This document shows positions 46,801-47,879 of a stretch of 47,879 nt of DNA, in pieces. The DNA is from Pirellula staleyi DSM 6068 (lineage in GTDB: Bacteria > Planctomycetota > Planctomycetia > Pirellulales > Pirellulaceae). Position 1 is the first letter of the stretch. The number at the start of each line of letters is the position of its first letter. A program made the position numbers and the translations under genes. Below the pieces are notes generated by a model. It saw only the letters and a list, made by a program, of their open reading frames with translations. It searched no databases and was not told the DNA's origin. The stretch covers positions 1 to 47,879 of the forward strand of contig CAMDKL010000026.1 in assembly GCA_945900945.1 (NCBI GenBank), written 5' to 3'.

Positions 46801-47156
46801 ACGTATTGGATGTCATTAATTACATCAACGCTCAGGGAAATGCTGGGGCTGGCGAAGGCGAATCGTCCATGGCGGACCTTGGTTACAGCCAAGCAATTGT
46901 CAGAATTCAGTCGAAAGACGAGATCTTAAGCTCGATTCTGCGGTCGGAGTACCATTCGAGCACCGAGGGGCAGATTGATCTTGCAGTTTTGGCTGTATCG
47001 ACTGAGTCGTCACACTACGGTCCAGCGTTAGCAACTGCGAGTAAAGATGATGGTTCGGATGAATCGCTGGAAAGCTACTTGGCCGGTTGGGTAACGAAAC
47101 CCAAGCGGTCGGAGAGTTCGCTCGATTCGATCTTCGCTGACGAAACTTGGATGTAG
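28845..47156 (+). CDS. Giant multidomain dockerin protein with intact metzincin motif (G2)
   Basis: With ATG at 28845 the protein has 6103 residues; an in-frame TTG at 28755 would add 30 residues that look unlike a protein N-terminus. A basic start leads to 'LERRDLMA', a variant of LEPR-XLL. Then come Ig-like domains, a metzincin domain with HEIGHLLGLSH (501-511), a PPC domain (about 550-660), beta-helix-like segments with one FN3-like unit, a second PPC domain, a private propeller-like insert (about 1930-2340), a jelly-roll split by an FEFD module, further FEFD modules, a GEVED domain (to about 3930), at least fourteen Ig-like modules ending in variants of PVNDAP (including three A-B super-repeats), a dockerin (5930-6006) and a tail with 'SLDSIFA'. 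The mature part appears free of Cys. It is likely a secreted or surface zinc protease/adhesin and a paralogue of G1. Confidence 0.9.
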   Translation: MGIDASKSADRNRSSIKLRRKEFRTLLCENLERRDLMAVDGPRLLSIAPNLGEIFSTTSANNLNESPRELVLRFDANLSAASVQNGSGIRISRSGGDGIFGNTGDVIVQPAFLNFSDPQNSRVVVARFAQPLLDDLYRVEVFGVDIPSQSVSALRDTVGVGQLLKPRRVGTDRDTYDFDLELGTKIIAVVPQPIVRDAGTGALTRRGDQIEVYFNDSELYNLPVTSIPGGLNPTVVDPSFYNLLFTKDTIGPADDVVFSPKPDGISYDPVLRKATLTFAQDIDQLTGVGGTFRLRVGTSLTATPITLVDLTATDPGGDLQSAANIGTPGSFSTVISQQIVTTTNPLLNDFPGSNFEPGHRDIQDESHLGLTTDSTQGITTVFYSFMDNQPYGSDSLGRPVFSSISPEQKQRVREIFEFYSAQLGIDVVEHLGPTVTGDGIKKVVVGDLNPLLGSSGPGGTIGIAPVGGELAIMDGAEAWDNTFGYGSNIPGTQGFFETTLHEIGHLLGLSHTYDLPPGTIQGSERILGRVGNPLEQIFPGDDDVIHGQRLYRPDNRDVDLYRFVLAEKGDFRAETIAERLNNSSNLDSYLTLLRRDGATGALTVVATNNNYFSDDSLISLSLEPGEYFISVTGKGNEDNNPETSNTGSGAVSQGRYDLRVDFKSSVVNGIVEEVAGSTRKGSALDGDGDGLAGGNFDFWFRSAALPSAVDPPVSAAAVLGSPTNPTTPRTLLVDRAFTGPGVANGSVAIPYNRISQATAVARRGDIIRVVGDSRTPTNLTDESAYEIGDGGGSVGILGDGASLDVPRGVTLMLEAGAILKLGGSRILVGSNDSTTDRSSSAVQVLGIPGLPVYFTSFSDESLGRDNNPLTTTPAAGNWGGIEIRNDFDRAQGRFDREREGIFLNTISNADMRFGGGQVGVGALAKVVSPIDLSEARPLILGNRISRSGDSAISADPNSFEETLFTEPRYQNGGAFVPDYSRVGPDFRSNTLTNNSINGLFVRIDTLAGQNLKTLSVPGRMNDSEMTIVLGENLIIEGTPGGSSRELIGPDTALVTTTILVPPDPRIVGPGFASAGPLTYILTYVDRFGQESLRSASILASVALNGAVLLGQLPTATLDYVSRKIWRQVGVGPFELAGVINRDDTSFVDNGLKLAGTLALPAASVQRARRDASLVVDPGSVVKSLGGRIEIGISATMLAEGSESKPIVFTSRLDDRFGAAGNFDTNNDGSAANPIAGNWAGIVSRHLGELSIDNALITFGGGNSRVPGGFASFNAIEVHQSTARIANSVIEKNASGAGTAGTTNRDARGKNDEAAIFVLASQPIILNNIIRNNFTNAADRDTAAISIDANSLNSDRVFDVGRSTGTNQRENVGIGNFGPLVNNNQLGRNALNGMIVRGATLTTESVWDDTDIVHILQSEIVVPDFHSYGGLRLTSKADESLVVKLSGANAGFTASGRPLDIKDRIGGSLQLIGAQGFPVVLTSLSDDTIGAGFDFAGGSLLDTNNNGATVGSSGDWRSVRFEPFSNDRNVDFNYEREADQIAEKGTNDFPTEAQDLGLLASNLSSSDENLRLGTILTGSIASPGDLDVYRFVGTAGSTLWIDLDQTTATLDSVVELIDGNGQIIALSNNSIDESVAGSVYFNPAFIPTGRVWPMDQQTFAKTNTFQPLAHVDFLGVNPLDAGFRVVLPGSAGSQNNYFVRVRSSNVSPVDLLGVARSSTARLTDPALVRSGITVGEYKMHLRLQQTQEVAGSTVRFADIRFATTGIEALGQPLHSPLLGEVGELNPNEANAASGSTINIGNILSNDRGASSIAGNLAANGDIDWYDFTIVRDSIQSVSPTAGHHSVTFDIDYADGLGRANTQLWIFQGDILVATADNSNIQDDQPAPLRGSDVTDLTRGSAGNRDAYIGPIELPAGNYRVAVSNGSLSHIASQQFSTSTTTQNLVRFEPLDSVRRISEDRIDGGGSRPTTNQAAVIVAFGNEAKVKTSSEPNFGNTGLPSAVPFNLSDVTFFVATNAGGASRMQYANALTGAKEAEASNDGSNPINLSTSNGINDIAVSPAGAAFGAVPPNGGRVDDANAGTFIGINIGDAGVAIPAAVGSGLQTFANYFDAATPPNIVARRSQDAAGAAIGDGMVFNALTFSDFRPNGGNAATFWGVANRHNDGASSNEIPPITINPTLITKNIVYRLDPATGAALSWDTTIADRTGNGLSARAGTQKVELGQFSTAVGTVTGLATINQVFFGVTNQGELVTMTGGRTVINDPTTLLPIVFTGMSAGPRNVEGGRYANMLFGITAGGRIYAFSTAGVLQPIFQRGATVIQGTDLGTVGGIDFSSLDVNLWHESDQESGVAGHGRPADFNNSRDAVDGGNSLKFGFTNPSNARRQVGTWNGIYDIAGFYDNSALPGGAMGALESDLIDLRDYSANDQPMLYFNYSTANQNPAANSNDGSALGDGRAALDAFRVYGIGDRGEWILLGTNNSTRDNNFAGGTEEYDVPLNRNRDIFGRSYASSELFDGQGWRQARINLAPLAGQRDIRIRFEFSTGGDFRTNDPLRGGVELVAVSGDRIKDGDFVTVSGTRFEFDLGLVLNTPSGASIVSGTDGIRLNGVDHFFGTNIPFLATDTPTQLAAKVRTYLQSQGFGVATHSTTANVLNVSGVSTASIIGADPAIIIGSPGVSSGLSVNITNAMTATQVRDAIRNSLMIAFNAVGQRGPTFGEPSNLNRVRGNSIILFNETIGAKQGPVGGTTNRIGDKFGPLDNATATAFGTASYLRAGLRTQTNLATLVRIDDIVIGFAERGEMINTAPAGVDNFAATFQYEVVGGLNGTSSNQIETGTYQLEIRTAADYGTTNGNELRLETTFAGPLGRTIDTNDRLTNSYALVFNSASGIADGATFTLSDGFNTSTFEFDVTTSAADRRVGVTAGSQRIAIAPNATAVEIARAVRDAINDSTTQANIKITAITSGDMQGVIGSVLTDLPFATGLAAPARSVRVQLNGQVSSNTLGGIAGFTGGGVPITLVTYGQDTKWGEDLGDGNVTRDQGQFIVSSSSISDSSGFGLNIDAAAQAQSGVSNFAGNRPYPGAVRNLVTLNSSNVAPGAVVINNVIARNASGGIRISGDTVNTNGNPPLTVARVLNNTLFGRGTTDTGILVNEGASPTVLNNIVSRFQIGISVAGTGTTVLGANIYQSNGANTAPANLAQSFEIDLAAGDPLFINSAIGRFYLASLSQAIDSSIASLENRSSIEQVKDGIGLPVSPIIAPSFDVNGLRRGDDPLVNTPAGQGQNVFIDRGAIDRVDFLGPIAVIQRPLDNDSQNIDRDLSNTYLRLRTGNYDFFEVLLDERTGTGTDPLTITANSLILTENGRRLIDGSDYIFGFSANSRTIRLTPLAGFWRNDSIYEMTLVNKQTARIDALSGDKITDGTKINLTTATGIPFVLEFDNNNSVAVGSIRIPYTATAAFTSDLVAQQIVKAINSIGLGVKATPLGFGLLIVEGIQTLTGTGTVLIPAISDLASNQLQTNRANSLTQFTILMPEVGVDYGDARPGANNRTLQANDGVRHGLYPDDIPLLVLGQFAGANVDGQPSVAADADDFGSAFTFSAGLPMSIGSRGPTRLNFVAAPTAAVLGKKITISDTINRSVTYQFIDSINTPPLVVGNVAVDLTGVTTAAGAASSLTTAIRNSIRAGRITGIHSILDGSSVAIGGTSGHIVDLSDLSGVTFVKKQASGSVDFVVPAVLTGLVQGQTFTIQDGSGNTVTFQIINTTAPVALISDNDPIVIDTAAATQSTFTTAVGNAINGAITAGRLKLPTVVFNATTGILTVNADDEDGVRFNGLFNASVTPPVSVVVTASGSGYLDAWFDWNQDSDFDDAGEQTLVSQPVVAGGNTFLVSTPVSAVIGYTTARFRLSATGGLFTYGLVVGGEVEDHIIEVLAGVPPVAVNDPDPTKLAQYRVNEDLVLTVSTADGVLFNDTDVDTPAVDRKVFDEDPFLAGIQPVTTTQNGTVVLSLDGSFVYTPNANFFGTDTFSYRLTDPRLVSNNIANVTITVNPVNDVPFANPDTITLSEDNVQTWAGALFTGNDIQGITLPLPGVAIANEANTTVGFPAQKLIVKSVNLVTAGRPGESVSVTNNVISYTPGTNYNERINGPVLIRLEVEDDGVTGFPAVADFKSAFSTLTVNITAVNDSPLFNLAEVVPTVAPNAFTNAPTVNANSEEITVTANEDAPTQKLLIFKNIVAGPVLAEDELFGNAFPADKQPTDFIVTIRPQDTYLFTAAGLPKVNQIGGGIGELEFTLAPDANTLALGPAIVTFQIDDKGGPGATPNGPTGPLSKIHTVTINVRPVNDAPILVDDTKTFDEDFVQSWNQTDFTGNDLPGPANENLQTLTIVNAQLVDPLNPSNVIPPRSGESIAVTTVGPNTFVNYTPGTNYNLRIGGTVFVRLSIKDSLVPDDQGSVQTLTSILRITINPVNDSPLFNLASVAPTVAPNAFTNTPTVSANGEEITVTVNEDAPTQKMRIFTGIAAGPVLAEDELFGNAFPADKQPTDFIVTIRPQDTYLFTATGLPKVNLIGGGIGELEYTLAADANSLALGPAIVTFQIDDKSGAASTPNGPTGNLSKIHTVTINVRPVNDAPILLDDAKTFDEDIAQSWNQTDFLVRDVTGPANENLQTLKIVNAVLVNSANVVIAARPGESVSVTSVGPNTFVNYTPGTNYNRLIASTVFVRLSIQDSLDINDQGTVQTVSSLLAITIDPVNDSPLFDLVAVPPTTTVPTTNPTTGSMSLALTLEEDVATQKLAIFSGIAAGPALAFDELGNVVDLPAQPTNFIITVRPQDRFLFTAAGLPKVNFLAGGTGELEFTLAPDANTILGPVVITFQINDNGGAGTTPNGPTGPLSKIHTVTINVNPVNDAPQFTMSTNTFNTVEDTPLTRIPGFLTGIVPGPATAIDEFGQTVTIRVAPADAINGVSYFKVQPRITGTGDLEFQLNDNVNSRFSGSLNIAVTATDNGTPLIASTTKILTITAADINDSPSFTLNKPVVSVREDEETFAPATTRTEILDFVGNLKKGPDTALDERGLGRDPAQTLSFETVVNSNPSLFTATGQPFIDPSTGSLIFHTSPDRSGSSVFVVRLVDNGRVGPPPNSNVGSTATFTINISSVNDAPEFSLPPSLQTTVNEDQGVVTVPGFATGVRPGPATAIDESTQELTFIVRAENPLVFAVQPTLQADGTLVFQTARDVNNNTRDSSGVLLSRRVFVSLRDNGSSVSPNVNQSAEQMFTVNITPVNDPPIPSVHIRQGVEDTRISFNTSSIFSPIPPEFADSPGPLDELAAGQVVRMTQIERTTDLGGVLTPVFVGDQIVSFQYTPPINYVGDDIIRYVVTDDGVPQQSATGTITIQLAPVNDPPQFVPGLDITVQEDAPAFSAPWAASILAGPPSAVDEINGVPPLIPAQTVTFAITTNNDALFAGAAGFPKINGAGVLTFTLAKDANGRAILDVAAVDSGSGVSPSNNRSAIVKLTIVASPVNDAPGFNVIGNVSVDEDSSRYSGPAIKNIVPAQGMNDTPATGSDELGQVITILTTNNNTGLFSVQPTISASGILEFVPAQDAFGSAIVSVIARDNGANTPPNVNESAPKTFTITLRPINDAPVAVNDRYSTGEDVLLTINAPGVISNDRDVDLPNDTITVATSQSTSTLGAIVSVLPNGQFTYDSRNAAQLQRLVNGETALDTFTYTLRDAVGATSNLATVTITVSGNNDAPIAVDDNLSVPFGVTELLNVLANDRDADTSIDPRTVEIGQLASHGTVTAQPTGRIQYRPVPGFKGVDTFTYRVRDALGALSNEALVTVTINSAPSAVADFVRTNVNTPVVVDVLQNDSDSDGTLNRNSVAIASGPDVGSAVVQADGTIRYSPSSNFVGTATLQYSVLDNDGLASNIATVTIVVGGSIHQNPANRLDVNGDGSISPIDVLNLVNDINFNGIRTLPSDLPVPPYLDPNGNGQIDPLDVLDVINYINAQGNAGAGEGESSMADLGYSQAIVRIQSKDEILSSILRSEYHSSTEGQIDLAVLAVSTESSHYGPALATASKDDGSDESLESYLAGWVTKPKRSESSLDSIFADETWM
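29968..30460 (+). other. Metzincin protease domain of G2
   Basis: The zinc motif HEIGHLLGLSH lies at 30345-30377 (residues 501-511), matching HExxHxxGxxH with three His ligands and the catalytic Glu. The downstream segment 'TYDLPPGTIQGSERILG' runs into 'FPGDDDVIHGQ' without a Met, so the usual Met-turn residue is not evident. Confidence 0.88.
34639..35860 (+). other. G2-specific propeller-like insert
   Basis: About 400 residues with recurring strands such as 'FGVTNQGELVTMTGG' and 'LFGITAGGRIYAFSTAG' suggest a beta-propeller, though no standard family signature was recognised. G1 has no counterpart: it goes straight from the equivalent of 'LPRGTYDLGIGG' to its jelly-roll modules. Confidence 0.45.
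36530..36950 (+). repeat. FEFD module interrupting a jelly-roll in G2
   Basis: 'RIKDGDFVTVSGTRFEFD' opens an FEFD-type unit lying between 'IRFEFSTGGDFRTNDP' and the strand 'LVRIDDIVIGFAERGEM' that should complete the jelly-roll. Two more units (about 39680-39980 and 40010-40290) lie between 'ADADDFGSAFTF' and 'DEDGVRFNG', just before the GEVED domain. Confidence 0.5.
40351..40629 (+). other. GEVED domain of G2
   Basis: 'YLDAWFDWNQDSDFDDAGE' and the closing 'GGEVEDHIIEV' mark the domain, which precedes the Ig-like array just as in G1. Confidence 0.85.
40977..43535 (+). repeat. Tandem A-B super-repeat in G2 (three copies)
   Basis: Two alternating Ig-like unit types: A 40977-41372, B 41373-41849, A 41850-42227, B 42228-42704, A 42705-43076, B 43077-43535. 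The period is 855 then 849 nt. Units B1 and B2 are nearly identical in protein ('DELFGNAFPADKQPTDFIV' in both) with a stretch of about 35 identical bases; A0 and B3 are more diverged. This indicates recent duplication or gene conversion. Confidence 0.9.
43536..46620 (+). repeat. Remaining PVNDAP-type Ig-like modules of G2
   Basis: About nine further modules, divided by variants such as 'DINDSP', 'SVNDAP', 'PVNDPP', 'PINDAP' and 'NNDAP'. The last three carry 'VLANDRDAD'-like motifs typical of VCBS/cadherin-like repeats. They would form an extended stalk before the dockerin. Confidence 0.82.
46632..46862 (+). other. Type I dockerin of G2
   Basis: Two F-hand repeats, 'LDVNGDGSISPIDVLNLVNDIN' and one with 'DPNGNGQIDPLDVLDVINYIN' (residues 5930-6006), closely parallel the dockerin of G1, including the trailing 'GxGEGE'. 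Confidence 0.9.
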
Positions 47157-47205
47157 TATCTACGAGAAGTCGCTCCGTGATTTACGGCTTTGAGCAATTG
47201 AAAGA

Positions 47206-47231
47206 AGCAGAAATACTTTATCCTTTCTGCT
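47206..47231. terminator. Candidate bidirectional terminator between G2 and Uma2 gene
   Basis: AGCAGAAA (47206-47213) pairs with TTTCTGCT (47224-47231) around a 10-nt loop, followed by GTTTT on the plus strand. It starts 49 nt after the G2 stop and overlaps the last codons of the convergent Uma2 gene. The stem is AT-rich and modest. Confidence 0.4.
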
Positions 47232-47874
47232 GTTTTCGAAGTTGGTCTAACTCCGCCTGTATTCGTTCGCTTTTTGCCTCGGCTGCTATTCTAGCTTGAC
47301 GCTCGAATTCTTCGCCGGTCAAGACCTCGTTGCCTGTTCTTGAATCGATCAACTGCAATTTCGTATCATGGATCGAAATGTCCACACCTAATACTTCCGA
47401 ATGGAATTGGTCGTTTTGGTGCAACATAGCGGCTAGGGCTCCATTCACGAACCGAAAGCCTTGAAGCTGCGGTAATAAATAGTCTCCGGTGGGATCAAAC
47501 AGAAATAACTCCTTGATCCCGATCTGTTCGTAGAACTTTGGCTTGAATACTTGGTCCTCGCGTGCAGTCGAACGCGATGTGATCTCGAATACAATGTCGG
47601 GAGTCCGTTTTTCTTCCCAGACCTTAAACGTACGACGATCCTTCGGTTCGCAATCAAAAACCACAAAGACGTCCGGTACTACGAAACGACGTGGTTCACC
47701 CTCGACGTAATAAACCAATAGATCGCTGCCAACGTAGACTTGTTCACCACGATACCGCAGGCGCAGCATGTCGCGTAGTCGAATGATCGCATCGATGTGC
47801 CAGTCTGTCTCGCCCATCGGCTTTCCATCGCTTTCGGGATAATCCATTTCAACACGGGAAAACAAGGTGGACAT
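47218..47874 (-). CDS. Uma2 family (DUF820) PD-(D/E)xK-type endonuclease-like protein
   Basis: The 218-residue protein matches the Uma2/DUF820 family, putative restriction-endonuclease-fold proteins abundant in planctomycetes and cyanobacteria. 'VVPDVFVVFD' supplies Asp68, 'TPDIVFEITSRST' supplies Glu97, and 'KPKFYEQIGIKELFLFDP' (111-128) is the typical YxxxGVxEYWIVDP-like strand. The C-terminal 35 residues are a charged coiled coil ('ERQARIAAEAKSERIQAELDQ'). The gene is complete: ATG at 47874, 5 bases from the window edge, so its ribosome binding site cannot be judged. It is convergent with G2. The biological role of this family is not established; a nuclease activity is inferred from the fold. 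Confidence 0.9.
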   Translation of the reverse strand: MSTLFSRVEMDYPESDGKPMGETDWHIDAIIRLRDMLRLRYRGEQVYVGSDLLVYYVEGEPRRFVVPDVFVVFDCEPKDRRTFKVWEEKRTPDIVFEITSRSTAREDQVFKPKFYEQIGIKELFLFDPTGDYLLPQLQGFRFVNGALAAMLHQNDQFHSEVLGVDISIHDTKLQLIDSRTGNEVLTGEEFERQARIAAEAKSERIQAELDQLRKQQKG

Positions 47875-47879
47875 AAAAT

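Overview
The window looks like a chromosomal segment of a planctomycete, most likely the order Pirellulales (Rhodopirellula/Pirellula relatives). The evidence is the combination of a DUF1559 prepilin-like protein (N-terminal methylation motif plus H-x9-DG motif), a giant protein with the planctomycete LEPR-XLL N-terminal motif, type I dockerins at the C-termini of two giant proteins, many 'PVNDAP' Ig-like modules, GEVED domains, and an intergenic inverted repeat of the 'aagcccgacgcgcaagcg' kind familiar from this group. The genus cannot be decided from the sequence alone.

Layout. Positions 146-1525 hold a two-gene plus-strand unit: a DUF1559 pseudopilin-like protein and a small lipoprotein with a transthyretin-like fold. 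Positions 1576-7994 are a minus-strand operon read as yhaO/sbcD-like phosphoesterase, then yhaN/sbcC-like ATPase (4-nt ATGA overlap), then an iron-type alcohol dehydrogenase 18 nt later. The phosphoesterase lacks residues of two canonical metal/catalytic motifs, and the ATPase carries a long Pro-rich tail with three LWY/LWW motifs. A divergent promoter region leads to a secreted gamma-glutamyltransferase-like Ntn-hydrolase (8295-10175) whose active-site motifs are also divergent. A noncoding stretch with two perfect inverted repeats follows, then a small minus-strand protein resembling the stand-alone LigD 3'-phosphoesterase domain.

About 36 kb, three quarters of the window, is taken by two tandem giant genes: G1 (11380-28734, 5784 aa) and G2 (28845-47156, 6103 aa), 110 nt apart with no visible terminator between them. 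They are paralogues sharing one ground plan: an N-terminal LEPR-XLL-type motif, Ig-like domains, a metzincin-like domain, a PPC-type domain, beta-helix-like segments, jelly-roll-like modules, 'FEFD' modules, a GEVED domain, an array of PVNDAP Ig-like modules, two-repeat dockerin, and a shared C-terminal 'SLDSxFA' tail. The two differ in instructive ways. G2 keeps the full zinc motif HEIGHLLGLSH, while G1 has lost all three His and the Glu (TSIGFMLGLSR). G1 carries three copies of a roughly 105-residue module inserted at places where G2 has none. G1 also has an array of FEFD modules that appears to split one ancestral module in two. G2 has a tandem super-repeat of about 284 residues and a private propeller-like insert. 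A plausible reading is a pair of cell-surface or secreted giant proteins, one an active protease and one a pseudo-protease, diversified by intragenic module insertion. The window ends with a complete minus-strand Uma2-family nuclease gene convergent with G2.

No tRNA, rRNA, CRISPR array, transposase or phage gene was seen. Domain boundaries and alignments are by eye.
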